Assembly (NCBI GenBank): GCA_902167985.1
Contig: CABHNZ010000013.1
Span: forward strand, 1-64,000
Origin: Shinella sp. UYSO24
GTDB taxonomy: Bacteria; Pseudomonadota; Alphaproteobacteria; Rhizobiales; Rhizobiaceae
Length of the DNA: 64,000 nucleotides
Direction: 5' to 3'
Positions 17,908-26,842 of this stretch are shown here, piece by piece; the first letter of the stretch is position 1, and every line of letters begins with the position of its first letter. Position numbers and translations under genes: made by a program. The notes beneath the pieces are model-generated. The model was not told the DNA's origin. It did not search any database and saw nothing but the letters and a program-made list of their open reading frames with translations.

Positions 17908-18731
17908 ATGGCCGCAAGAACCGATATCCGCGCAAAAGAGCTTGTCGCGTCCGTGGATCCGATCTGGGACACGCTGCGCCAGGAAGCCCGCGCGGCGACC
18001 GAGCAGGACCCGCTTCTCTCGGCGTTCCTCTATTCGACCGTGATCAATCACCGGTCGCTGGAGGAATGCGTCGTTTATCGCATCTGCGAGCGCCTCGATC
18101 ATCCGGATCTGCAGGCCGTGCTTCTGCGCCAGACCTTCATGGAAATGCTGGACGACTGGCCGGAATGGGGCTCGATCCTTCGCGTCGATATCCAGGCAGT
18201 CTACGACCGTGATCCGGCCTGCCTGCGCTTCGTCGAGCCGGTTCTCTACTTCAAGGGCTTTCACGCCATCCAGACCCACCGTCTGGCCCATTGGCTGTGG
18301 CAGAAGGGCGCCGCGATTACGCGCTCTATCTGCAGAGCCGCGCATCGAGCATCTTCCAGACGGATATCAATCCGGCAGCGCGGATCGGCAAGGGCATCTT
18401 TCTCGACCATGCGACCGGCCTCGTCGTCGGCGAGACGGCCGTCATTGGCGACAATGTCTCGATCCTGCATGGCGTCACGCTTGGTGGCACCGGCAAGGAA
18501 GGCGCCGATCGCCATCCGAAGATCGGCAACGGCGTCCTGATCGGTGCAGGCGCGAAAATCCTCGGCAATATCGAGGTTGGTTTCTGCTCGCGCGTCGCGG
18601 CAGGCTCCGTCGTGCTAAAGCCCGTTCCGGCAAAGTCGACGGTGGCGGGCGTTCCGGCCAAGGTCGTCGGCGAGGCCGGCTGTTCCGAACCGGCCCGCGT
18701 GATGGACCAGTTGCTCGGCGCCGAGGACTGA
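17908..18731 (+). CDS. cysE: Serine O-acetyltransferase (frame broken once)
   Basis: Acetylates L-serine with acetyl-CoA, the first step of cysteine synthesis. The corrected protein is 274 residues, the usual length. The N-terminal helical domain (DPIWDTLRQEAR...EEPLLSAFLYST-like) is followed by the left-handed beta-helix with hexapeptide repeats: DINPAARIGKGIFLDHATGLVVGETAVIG, then the HGVTLGGTGK active-site loop. The frame breaks near 18306-18308, where AAGGGCGCC should be AAGGGGCGCC. The downstream part resumes as RRDYALYLQSRAS. Confidence 0.88.
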
Positions 18732-18755
18732 GACCGGCAGTTGGCCGGGTTTGTT

Positions 18756-18795
18756 CCCGAAGGCGGATGATCTGCCCCGAAGGCGGTTGATCCGC
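18756..18795. repeat. 20-bp tandem duplication
   Basis: CCCGAAGGCGGATGATCTGC (18756-18775) is directly followed by CCCGAAGGCGGTTGATCCGC (18776-18795): two units, 18 of 20 identical. It lies between cysE and the DUF3126 gene. Each unit carries a GCGG...CGC inverted core, so it may be a small operator or just a slipped duplication. Confidence 0.6.
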
Positions 18796-18896
18796 AAAGA
18801 GCGGTTGAGGACGGCCGCGAGCATCGGGCAACGGCTTTACTTTCGCCGTTCTCCCATGCCACAAGCGCCGCAACCCGAATGTTGACGGAGAGAAAA

Positions 18897-19100
18897 GTGA
18901 AACCCGACGAAATCAAGAAGATCGACGCCTATTTCAAGCGCCTTCTGAACCCGCAGATCGTCGTCAAGGCACGCCCGCGCAAGAATGATTCGGCCGAAGT
19001 TTATCTCGGCGAAGAGTTTCTGGGCGTCGTTTACGTGGACGATGAGGACGGCGAGCGTTCCTACAATTTCTCGATGGCGATCCTCGACGTCGATCTCTGA
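18897..19100 (+). CDS. DUF3126 family protein
   Basis: 67 residues from a GTG at 18897, which has GGAGAG upstream and gives the family-typical start VKPDEIKKIDAYFKR. An in-frame ATG six codons earlier lies on the Shine-Dalgarno sequence itself. The body (VKARPRKNDSAEVYLGEEFLGVVYVDDEDGERSYNF in outline) is a small beta-rich domain confined to alphaproteobacteria. Function unknown. A good terminator follows 24 bp after the stop. Confidence 0.85.
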   Translation: MKPDEIKKIDAYFKRLLNPQIVVKARPRKNDSAEVYLGEEFLGVVYVDDEDGERSYNFSMAILDVDL

Positions 19101-19124
19101 TCTGACAATGAGTTGATGACGATC

Positions 19125-19150
19125 AAGGCGGCCTCGTGGTCGCCTTTTTT
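19125..19150 (+). terminator. Rho-independent terminator after the DUF3126 gene
   Basis: AAGGCGGCC-TCGT-GGTCGCCTT folds into a stem of about nine pairs with one mismatch. It runs straight into TTTTTT (19145-19150). Confidence 0.85.
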
Positions 19151-19271
19151 GTTGCCCTCCCGGGCGATTTTAGGGGGGGACGCCTGTCATCTTTGCGCAC
19201 AGACTTCTTGACTTTTGCCGCGCAGCATCTGTCTAATTGCAACTGCGAATGATGGACAGAGGATGCCTACG

Positions 19272-19613
19272 ATGTTCAGTTTCGATGACGCCGGCAAGCA
19301 GACCATGGATGCCATGCTGAAGAACTACGCCGACATGGCGAAGAGCTTCCAGCAGATCGCCGCCCAGACCAGCGATTACTCGCGAAAATCCTTCTCCGAC
19401 ATGGCCACCTTTTTCGAGACACTGGCGACGACGCGCAGTGTCGAGAGTGCGGTGGAACTCCAGGCGACCTACGTGAAGACGGCCTGTGACGACTTCATTG
19501 CCCAGGCGGCGCGCGTGGGTGATCTCTATGCCGATCTTGCCAAGTCCGCCTACCAGCCTTTCGAGGCGCCGGTGCCGGCCAAGGCTGCCGGGAGGAACGC
19601 CAACGCGCACTGA
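19272..19613 (+). CDS. Phasin family protein
   Basis: 113 residues from the ATG at 19272, chosen for AGAGG nine bases upstream; the ATG at 19263 abuts that site. It is all-helical, with the phasin pattern FQQIAAQTSDYSRKSFSDMATFFETLA followed by ELQATYVKTACDDFIAQAARVGDLYADLA. Phasins coat polyhydroxyalkanoate granules or act as general amphipathic helper proteins. No PHA synthesis gene is nearby. Confidence 0.82.
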   Translation: MFSFDDAGKQTMDAMLKNYADMAKSFQQIAAQTSDYSRKSFSDMATFFETLATTRSVESAVELQATYVKTACDDFIAQAARVGDLYADLAKSAYQPFEAPVPAKAAGRNANAH

Positions 19614-19966
19614 CCGAACCCAGCGATCCTTGTCGAGCCGCCTCTCCGAGGCATGGCCGGTGGCTGTCATGCCGCCGGCTTTTTCGTTTGTGTGCCCTCA
19701 AGGGGCTGGGTCTTGCCGGGCAAAGCGTCGTGGCTTTCCGCAAACGGCAGGAGGCGAGCCCGTCTGCGCCTCTCTTCGGCAATCGGCAAAGGTGGGGAAA
19801 GCCGCGATTTCCGCACCTCTCGGAGTGGCGTTGGCACAATAGTGATTGCGCGGCGGAGCAGGGGGCTTAAAATCCTGCTTCGATGAACTAAGTTAGGTAG
19901 ACTGAAGTTCGACCGTGATCCCTGCTCGTCGTGGACCCGGACCGGACGACTGAGGAATGAACCAAG
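19614..19966. other. Intergenic region before clpS
   Basis: 353 bp with no plausible gene. It must include the clpSA promoter, but no convincing -35/-10 pair or heat-shock CIRCE element was found. Confidence 0.4.
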
Positions 19967-20320
19967 ATGATCGCACGGCCGATCGAAATGCAGACCGAAA
20001 AGAGTGGCGACGGCGACAATCCGGGCCGCGGTACTTCCGTTATCACTCGTACGAAACCCAAGACCAAGCGGCCCAACCTGTATCGCGTTCTACTGCTGAA
20101 TGATGACTACACGCCGATGGAATTCGTCATCCACATTCTGGAGCGTTTCTTCCAGAAGGATCGTGACGCAGCGACTATCATTATGCTCCACGTCCACAAT
20201 CACGGCGTGGGCGAATGCGGAATTTTTACCTACGAGGTAGCGGAAACCAAGGTGTCCCAGGTCATGGACTTCGCCCGGCAACACCAGCATCCGCTGCAAT
20301 GTGTCATGGAAAAGAAGTGA
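19967..20320 (+). CDS. clpS: ATP-dependent Clp protease adaptor ClpS
   Basis: 117 residues. The core is RPNLYRVLLLNDDYTPMEFVIHILERFF, then HVHNHGVGECGIFTYEVAETK. NDD and the HVHxxG region line the pocket that binds N-degron residues. ClpS hands N-end-rule substrates to ClpA. A basic N-terminal extension of about 30 residues precedes the core. The clpA GTG follows 10 bp after the stop, so the pair is an operon. Confidence 0.95.
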   Translation: MIARPIEMQTEKSGDGDNPGRGTSVITRTKPKTKRPNLYRVLLLNDDYTPMEFVIHILERFFQKDRDAATIIMLHVHNHGVGECGIFTYEVAETKVSQVMDFARQHQHPLQCVMEKK

Positions 20321-20330
20321 GGAACCCCAC

Positions 20331-22867
20331 GTGCCAACTTTTTCGCCTAGTCTCGAAAAGGCGCTGCATCAGGCACTGACCTTCGCAAACGAGCGGCATC
20401 ATGAGTATGCCACGCTCGAACACCTGCTTCTGGCGTTGATCGATGACGCCGATGCAGCGGCGGTCATGGGCGCTTGTAACGTCAACCTGGAAACATTGCG
20501 CAAGACCGTCAAGGAATACGTGGACAACGAATTGTCCAATCTGGTGACGGGCTATGACGAGGACTCAAAGCCGACATCCGGCTTCCAGCGCGTCATCCAG
20601 CGCGCCGTCATCCACGTCCAGTCTTCCGGTCGCGAGGAAGTGACCGGCGCAAACGTGCTGGTCGCCATCTTTGCCGAGCGCGAGAGCCATGCTGCCTTCT
20701 TCCTGCAGGAGCAGGAAATGACCCGCTACGACGCGGTCAACTACATCTCCCACGGTATCGGCAAGCGTCCGGGCTCCTCCCAGGCCCGTTCGCCGCGCGG
20801 TGCCGAGGAACCGGATGCGGATGCCAAGCCGACATCGCGCGGTGGTGACGAGGAAGGTGCTGCCGCCAAGAAGCCGCAGGATGCCCTCAAGGCTATTGCG
20901 TCAACCTGAATGACAAGCGCGGGACGGCCGCATCGATCCGTTGATCGGTCGCCATTCCGAGGTCAACAGAACCATCCAGGTCTTGTGCCGCCGTTCGAAG
21001 AACAACCCGCTTTACGTGGGTGATCCCGGCGTCGGCAAGACGGCGATCGCCGAAGGTCTCGCCAAGCGGATCATCGAGGGCAAGGTTCCCGAAGCGCTCG
21101 CCGATGCGACGATCTTCTCGCTCGACATGGGCACGCTGCTCGCCGGCACCCGCTATCGCGGTGACTTCGAGGAACGCCTGAAGCAGGTCGTCAAGGAACT
21201 GGAAGAGTTCCCGGGCGCGGTCCTGTTCATCGACGAGATCCACACGGTCATCGGTGCCGGCGCCACATCCGGCGGCGCCATGGATGCGTCGAACCTGCTG
21301 AAGCCGGCCCTGTCCTCCGGGCAGATCCGCTGCATCGGTTCGACCACCTACAAGGAATACCGCCAGTTCTTCGAAAAGGACCGGGCTCTGGTCCGTCGCT
21401 TCCAGAAGATCGACGTCAATGAGCCGTCGATCGATGATGCGATCGAGATCATGAAGGGCCTCAAGCCCTATTTCGAAGAATATCACAAGCTGCGTTACAC
21501 CAACGAGGCGATCAAGTCGGCCGTCGAACTCTCGGCCCGCTACATCTCCGACCGCAAGCTGCCGGACAAGGCGATCGACGTGATCGACGAGACCGGAGCG
21601 GCGCAGATGCTGCTGCCGGCTTCCAAGCGCCGCAAGTTGATCACCGAGAAGGAAATCGAGGCGACCATCGCCACGATGGCGCGTATCCCGGCAAAGACGG
21701 TCTCCAAGGATGACGAGATGGTTCTCGCCAACCTGGAAAAGGAACTGCGTTCTGTCGTCTACGGTCAGGATGCCGCAATCGAGGCCTTGTCGACATCGAT
21801 CAAGCTTGCCCGTGCGGGCCTGCGCGAACCAAACAAGCCGATCGCTCCTACGTCTTCTCCGGCCCGACCGCGTCGGCAAGACGGAAGTCGCCAAGCAGCT
21901 TGCCTCGTCGCTCGGCGTGGAACTGCTGCGCTTCGACATGTCGGAATATATGGAACGCCACACGGTCTCGCGGCTGCTCGGCGCACCTCCCGGCTATGTC
22001 GGCTTCGATCAGGGCGGTCTGCTGACCGATCAGGTCGATCAGCACCCGCACTCGGTCGTGCTGCTCGACGAAATCGAGAAGGCGCATCCGGATATCTACA
22101 ATATCCTGCTGCAGGTCATGGACCATGGCTCGCTGACCGACCACAACGGCAAGAAGATCGACTTCCGCAACGTCATCCTGATCATGACGACCAATGCGGG
22201 CGCATCGGAAATGGCCAAGGCCGCCATCGGCTTCGGTTCCTCCAAGCGCACCGGCGAGGATGAAGAGGCCTTGAACCGCCTGTTCACGCCGGAATTCCGC
22301 AATCGTCTCGACGCGACCATTCCCTTCGCGCCGCTGCCGACCGAGGTCATCCATCAGGTGGTGCAGAAGTTCGTCATGCAGCTGGAAAGCCAGCTGTCGG
22401 AACGCAATGTCACCTTCGATCTGCATGAGGATGCGATCGCCTGGCTGGCCGACAAGGGCTATGACGAACGCATGGGCGCCCGCCCGCTGTCGCGCGTCAT
22501 CCAGGAGCACATCAAGAAGCCGCTCGCCAACGAGATCCTTTTTGGTGCGCTGCGCAAGGGTGGTGTGGTCCGCGTCACCGTCGGCAAGAAGGCCGACGGC
22601 ACCGAAGGTCTGCTGCTGGATTCGATCCCCGAAGCGGTTCCGGTAAAGCCGAAGCCGGAAGCGGAGGTCGAGGAGGCCACCGAAGAGGTGAAGGCCAAGA
22701 CGGCAAAGCCGAAGGCTGCCAAGAAGTCCGCGCCGAAGGGCAAGGACGGCAATGGCCCGGCCAAGGCAAAGGCAATGGAAGACGGCGATGTGATTGCCGA
22801 GGAGGCTCCGGTCAAGGCCGCGCCCCGCAAGGGCGGCACGGTTCCGCGGGTTCCGAAGACCAAGTGA
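20331..22867 (+). CDS. clpA: ATP-dependent Clp protease ATP-binding subunit ClpA (frame broken four times)
   Basis: Hsp100 unfoldase that feeds ClpP. The start is GTG at 20331 (VPTFSPSLEKALHQAL), after GAGG. The ClpN repeats come first, then AAA-1 with Walker A GDPGVGKT and Walker B VLFIDEIHTVIGAG. AAA-2 has GPTGVGKTE once corrected, and MTTNAGA sensor. A long Ala/Lys/Pro-rich tail ends the protein. Four single-base losses are seen: near 20893 (AAGGCTAT for AAGGCCTAT), 20917 (AAGCGCG for AAGGCGCG), 21844 (ATCGCTCC for ATCGGCTCC) and 21870 (ACCGCGTC for ACCGGCGTC). Adding them gives exactly 846 residues in frame. Real inactivation is unlikely. Confidence 0.92.
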
Positions 22868-22914
22868 TGTCCGCTGCCTTCGAGGCGTTCTGAGCGGAGA
22901 TCGACGAAGAGTTG

Positions 22915-22939
22915 CAAGGCCGGGCTTGTCCCGGCCTTG
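22915..22939 (+). terminator. Terminator-like hairpin after clpA
   Basis: CAAGGCCGGG and CCCGGCCTTG form a perfect 10-bp stem with a 5-nt loop, 47 bp after the clpA stop. The U-tract is weak (TGTCGATT). Confidence 0.6.
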
Positions 22940-23156
22940 TCGATTCTGTAGGTCCGAAGAGTGTGAGTGTTGCTGCACCGGCTGCGGCCAGCGAAGACAG
23001 GCGACCCTTCCTCCATGCTGGCCGACCGCATGTCCCATCCTTGGTTCTCGGGCCGGCGGCGTTCTGGGATGGATCATGGTCTCACGAAGTGAAACATCCC
23101 GGCGGGTTATTCTGCCGGCTCGGCCCATTATGGCGCCCAGGGTGCCCAGGAACAGC

Positions 23157-24002
23157 ATGTCGATCGAACCCGCAGGACATGGCCGAAAGGCCGACGAGGC
23201 CGTCGAGGCCATTGATCAGCAAGCCGGCAATCGTATTGGGCCGGCCATGGGTGAGGCGACGGACGAGGCGCAGCACGACGGACACGGGCGTCTATACTGG
23301 TTCGCAAGCGGCATGCGCGGCATCTTCTCGCTGCCGGCGCTCATCCTGATGACATCCTATCTCGGCTTTGCGGCCTTTGCGCTTCAGGCTGGCCTGACGC
23401 GCGGCGAGGCAGTGTTCATGACCTTCGGTATCTGGGCGCTGCCGGCGCAGATGATCCTCGTCGGCACCATGGCGGGCGGCGCGCATCTGGCTGCTTCCTT
23501 TGCCGCCGTTACCTTTTCCTCGATCCGCATGATGCCCATGGTCGCCTCCGTCGTGCCGGAAATGCGCAACAGCAAGACGCCGACCATTGTTCTCCTGGCG
23601 CTGTCGCACTTCATCGCCATCACCTCCTGGGTCTTTGCCACCCAGCGCCTGCGTACTGTGCCGCGGCCATACCGCACCAGCTATTTCGCGGGCTTTGCCA
23701 TCACGCTGACCTCGATCAATACCGCCATCGTCGGCATCGGTTATGGCGTCGTTTCGGCCTTTCCGCCGCTGGTCGCCGGCGCGCTCTTCATGCTGACCCC
23801 CGTCTATTTCATCTCGTCCATATGGGCGAGCGCCCGTCAGCCGGTGGTGAAGATCGCCTTCCTGTTCGGCGTCGTGCTGGGCCCTGTCTTTGCGGTGATC
23901 GAGCCGCAGTTCGATGTTCTTTATGCGGGGATAGGCGGTGGTACGGTCGCCTATCTGATCGACAGGCTGCGCCGTCGCCGCCGCGTTACGGGAGGCGCCT
24001 GA
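23157..24002 (+). CDS. azlC: AzlC family ABC-type branched-chain amino acid exporter subunit
   Basis: 281 residues from the ATG at 23157, with AGGAA upstream. After a charged N-terminal tail come several membrane segments: GIFSLPALILMTSYLGFAAFA, then ALPAQMILVGTMAGGAHLAASFAAV. AzlC works with the small AzlD protein as an exporter of branched-chain or related amino acids in the inner membrane. The azlD ATG follows one base after the stop. The substrate is not known here. Confidence 0.85.
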   Translation: MSIEPAGHGRKADEAVEAIDQQAGNRIGPAMGEATDEAQHDGHGRLYWFASGMRGIFSLPALILMTSYLGFAAFALQAGLTRGEAVFMTFGIWALPAQMILVGTMAGGAHLAASFAAVTFSSIRMMPMVASVVPEMRNSKTPTIVLLALSHFIAITSWVFATQRLRTVPRPYRTSYFAGFAITLTSINTAIVGIGYGVVSAFPPLVAGALFMLTPVYFISSIWASARQPVVKIAFLFGVVLGPVFAVIEPQFDVLYAGIGGGTVAYLIDRLRRRRRVTGGA

Positions 24003-24003
24003 C

Positions 24004-24339
24004 ATGGCCGAAGAATGGTGGTGGACCTATCTGGTGATCGTCGTTGCCGGCTTTGTCGCGACGGATTTCTGGCGCTGGCTCGGCGTTCTTGCCGGCAATC
24101 GGCTGAATGAGGAATCGGAGGCGCTCTATTGGGTCAGGGCGGTAGCAACAGCACTCGTCATGGCCGTAACGGCGAAACTGATCGTCTTCCCGACCGGAAC
24201 CCTCGCCCACTCGCCGCTCTGGCTGCGACTGGGCGCTGCCGGCATAGGCTTTGCGGTCTTCCTGTTGAGCGGCCAGCGGGTCATCGTTGGCGTGACCGTG
24301 CCGATCATCGTCCTGATCGCCGGCCTGCTCCTCCTATAG
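24004..24339 (+). CDS. azlD: AzlD family transport protein
   Basis: 111 residues, mostly hydrophobic, with three or four membrane segments (YLVIVVAGFVATDFWRWLGV, AVATALVMAVTAKLIV, VTVPIIVLIAGLLLL). It is the small partner of AzlC. It begins two bases after the azlC stop, so the two are translationally linked. It is convergent with the LysR gene at 24369. Confidence 0.85.
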   Translation: MAEEWWWTYLVIVVAGFVATDFWRWLGVLAGNRLNEESEALYWVRAVATALVMAVTAKLIVFPTGTLAHSPLWLRLGAAGIGFAVFLLSGQRVIVGVTVPIIVLIAGLLLL

Positions 24340-24368
24340 TTTCCGAAAGCCGGCCGCCTGCCGTAACG

Positions 24369-25265
24369 TCACGCGGTTCCCGCAGCGTCAGGCACCAATG
24401 ATGATCTGTTTGCCTGTGCCACCAGCCAGTCGCGCATCAACGCCGCCTGCGGCGTGAGATTGTCTGCCTCGGCCAGCCAGTAGACCTTTTCGGCATCGCT
24501 TGGCCTGTCGAACAGCGTGACGAGCCTTCCCTCCGAAATGTCGCGTGCGATGAGCTCCGTCGGGCAAAGCCCGATCCCGAGCCCGGAGGTGAGCGAACTC
24601 AGGAGCAGGTTAAAATCGGCGAAGATCGGTCCGGACGGGGCATTGATCTCCAAATGTCCCTCGCTGAACCAGCGCTGCCACGCAGACGGCGTCTCGTCAT
24701 GCAGAAGATCCGCAAACCCCAGATCGGCCGGGGTCGTAAAAGGTCCCTTTCGCGACAGATAGAGCGGCGAGCAGGTCGGGCGGGTCGCAGCACTCAGGAT
24801 CACATGAGACCTGCCATCCGGCGGGGCACCATGCTGGATCAGAAGATCGGCGCCGGCTGCTGAAGGCGTGCGGGCTTCGGCCGCATAGGAGATGGAGACA
24901 TCTATCTCGGGATGGGCCGCGCGAAAATCGCTGAGCCGCGGCGCCAGCCAGTGGGAGACAACCGAGGGCAGGCAGGCGAGCCGGACAGTCGTCCGCTTGG
25001 CTTCCTGCCTGATCCGCAGCGCATGGCGGTCTATCTGTCTAAGACCAGCGGTGACGGAAGTAGCGAATTCCTGACCGGCTTTTGTCAGCCGCACACCGCG
25101 GGCGCCACGCTCGAAAAGCCCGGTGCCAAGCCATTCCTCCAGCGCTTTCACATGCTGGCTGATGGCGGTTGCCGTCATGCCGAGTTCGGCTGCGGCTCGA
25201 CGGAAATTCTGATGGCGGGCGGCGGCTTCAAAGGCGCGAATGCCGGAAAGGGGCGGGGTCTTCAT
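24369..25265 (-). CDS. LysR-type transcriptional regulator (GcvA-like)
   Basis: 298 residues. The N-terminal helix-turn-helix reads LSGIRAFEAAARHQNFRRAAAELGMTATAISQHVKALE in outline, which is the GcvA subgroup pattern. The C-terminal domain is a periplasmic-binding-like effector domain (VRLACLPSVVSHWLAPRLSDF). It is divergent from the DUF1989 gene at 25389 with 123 bp between. LysR regulators usually control a divergent neighbour, so that gene is the likely target. The effector is unknown. Confidence 0.88.
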   Translation of the reverse strand: MKTPPLSGIRAFEAAARHQNFRRAAAELGMTATAISQHVKALEEWLGTGLFERGARGVRLTKAGQEFATSVTAGLRQIDRHALRIRQEAKRTTVRLACLPSVVSHWLAPRLSDFRAAHPEIDVSISYAAEARTPSAAGADLLIQHGAPPDGRSHVILSAATRPTCSPLYLSRKGPFTTPADLGFADLLHDETPSAWQRWFSEGHLEINAPSGPIFADFNLLLSSLTSGLGIGLCPTELIARDISEGRLVTLFDRPSDAEKVYWLAEADNLTPQAALMRDWLVAQANRSSLVPDAAGTA

Positions 25266-25388
25266 GACGCATAAGGCTAAGCCATGCTTGCCCTCACATC
25301 AAGAGGAAGCGTGCTTGCCAGCCGCCTCTCGCTAAAGCAATCTCCGCGAAATTCTGCCTTACTCTTGCGCTCTCACACGGACCATCTC

Positions 25389-26420
25389 ATGACCAGCCTT
25401 CCCGTTTCTGACGTGCCTGCCGATGCCGCCGCACGTCGCGCCATAAAGCCCGTCATCGTTTATCCGAACGGCACCCTGCCGGCACCGGACATGGAAACCT
25501 TGTATGCGGCGCGAGGCACATTGACGAAGGTGGACGAGGTGATCGTCTCACCGCGCGATGCGGCGACCTTCACCGTGCCGAAGGGGCACTTCTTCCGGAT
25601 CCTCAGCATTGACGGGCCGCAGGTCGGCGACCTCAACCTCTGGAATGCCGATGATCTCTCGGAGCGCTTTTTCAGCGGCAAGACCCGCGCGCTGCACGCG
25701 ACCCATGTGTCGGTCGGCGATCGTCTCTGGAGTTCGTTGCCATCACTGCGGCCCATGGCGACAATCACCCATGACACGCTCTCGTGGTATGGCTGGGATG
25801 AGGATGGTGGCAGCGTCCATGACGTGATCGGCACGCGCTGCGATCCCTACACCAACAAGCTCCTGAGCGGCGGCGATTACCATCACTGCTGCCATTCGAA
25901 CCTGACGCGGGCGCTCGGCAAGGCGAAGGGTATGGGTTTCGGCGAGGCGGAAAAGCATGTCCATGACGTGCTCAACGTCTTCATGTGCACCGGTTTCACC
26001 CGTGACACGCACCAGTATTTCATGAAGGCAAGTCCGGTCCGTCCCGGCGACTTCATCGAGTTCTTTGCCGAGATCGACCTCCTCGGCTGCCTCTCTGCCT
26101 GCCCCGGTGGCGATTGCAGCGCGACCCATTCGAGCGACACATCTGCCTGCTATCCACTGAAGGTCGAAATCTTCCGCCCGGATATGGCGCTTCTAAAGGG
26201 CTGGGATTTTCCCGAGCGTAACGCCTATCACAGCCGGCGTGAGCGCCGATCGGACGTGAGTGCGCTCATTCACGCTGCAAATGCCGCGTGGCTAGATCCT
26301 CGGCAAAATGCCGAGGATAATGATGATCGCGGGAGCCCTGATATCCGTCATCTTCCGGCTCGTCCGGAGGATGTTCTTGCATCAAACGGGCAATCCCATG
26401 GAAGGCTCTGTCAGCCCTGA
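25389..26420 (+). CDS. DUF1989 (urea carboxylase-associated) family protein; 3' end probably frameshifted
   Basis: From the ATG at 25389 the domain is clear: VDEVIVSPRDAATFTVPKGHFFRI, then GDLNLWNADDLSERFF, LLGCLSACPGGDCS and PLKVEIFRPD. The family is associated with urea carboxylase and amino-acid or urea metabolism, with possible metal-binding Cys and His. The written frame runs to 26420, past a hairpin at 26296 and ten bases into the convergent HIT gene, and its last 60 residues look random. If CC at about 26234 has lost a C, the protein ends NAYHSPA at 26242 (284 residues), which fits the family better. I favour that end. The LysR gene divergent from it is the likely regulator. Confidence 0.8.
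   Translation: MTSLPVSDVPADAAARRAIKPVIVYPNGTLPAPDMETLYAARGTLTKVDEVIVSPRDAATFTVPKGHFFRILSIDGPQVGDLNLWNADDLSERFFSGKTRALHATHVSVGDRLWSSLPSLRPMATITHDTLSWYGWDEDGGSVHDVIGTRCDPYTNKLLSGGDYHHCCHSNLTRALGKAKGMGFGEAEKHVHDVLNVFMCTGFTRDTHQYFMKASPVRPGDFIEFFAEIDLLGCLSACPGGDCSATHSSDTSACYPLKVEIFRPDMALLKGWDFPERNAYHSRRERRSDVSALIHAANAAWLDPRQNAEDNDDRGSPDIRHLPARPEDVLASNGQSHGRLCQP
26296..26318. terminator. Hairpin between DUF1989 and HIT genes
   Basis: ATCCTCGGCA-AAA-TGCCGAGGAT is a perfect 10-bp stem with a 3-nt loop. It lies inside the over-long DUF1989 frame but 54 bp after its probable true stop (26242). It would suit two convergent genes. No T-run follows directly. Confidence 0.6.
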
Positions 26421-26842
26421 AGTGCCTCGATGACCAGCTTGGCATGGTCCGCCAGCACGCCATGATCTTCCATCTCGCCGGTATGCGGCTTGAGGCCCGC
26501 GCCTTCGTAGCGCGGCACGACATGGAAATGCAGGTGATAGACGGTCTGGCCGGCGGCCGGCTCGTTGAATTGCATGATGCTGATACCGTCTGCATCGAAG
26601 GCGTCCTTTGCCGCATTCGCAAGCTTCTGGACAACTGGAATGGTCTTTGCCAGCGCAGTCGCGTCCGCATCGAGAAGGTTGCGCGACGGCGCCTTCGGCA
26701 CCACGAGCAGGTGGCCCTTCGATTGCGGCATGACATCCATGAAGGCCAGCGTATCGGCATCCTCATAGACCTTGTGGCAGGGGATCTCGCCGCGCAGGAT
26801 CTTTGCGAAGATGTTGTTGGTGTCGTAGGTCGCGCCGCTCAT
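26411..26842 (-). CDS. HIT family nucleotide-binding protein
   Basis: 143 residues. NIFAKILRGEIPCHKVYED is the usual N-terminus, and the histidine triad is HLHFHV. Members (HinT-type) hydrolyse nucleoside phosphoramidates or related AMP conjugates; the physiological substrate is unclear. It is the last gene of a four-gene minus-strand operon (RidA, GDPD, GNAT, HIT), and its ATG overlaps the GNAT stop by four bases. Confidence 0.92.
   Translation of the reverse strand: MSGATYDTNNIFAKILRGEIPCHKVYEDADTLAFMDVMPQSKGHLLVVPKAPSRNLLDADATALAKTIPVVQKLANAAKDAFDADGISIMQFNEPAAGQTVYHLHFHVVPRYEGAGLKPHTGEMEDHGVLADHAKLVIEALQG

Noticed and set aside
20331..22867. clpA as a true pseudogene or split gene
   Set aside because: All four breaks are single-base losses and the corrected protein is family-like throughout. 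Sequence error is a better explanation.
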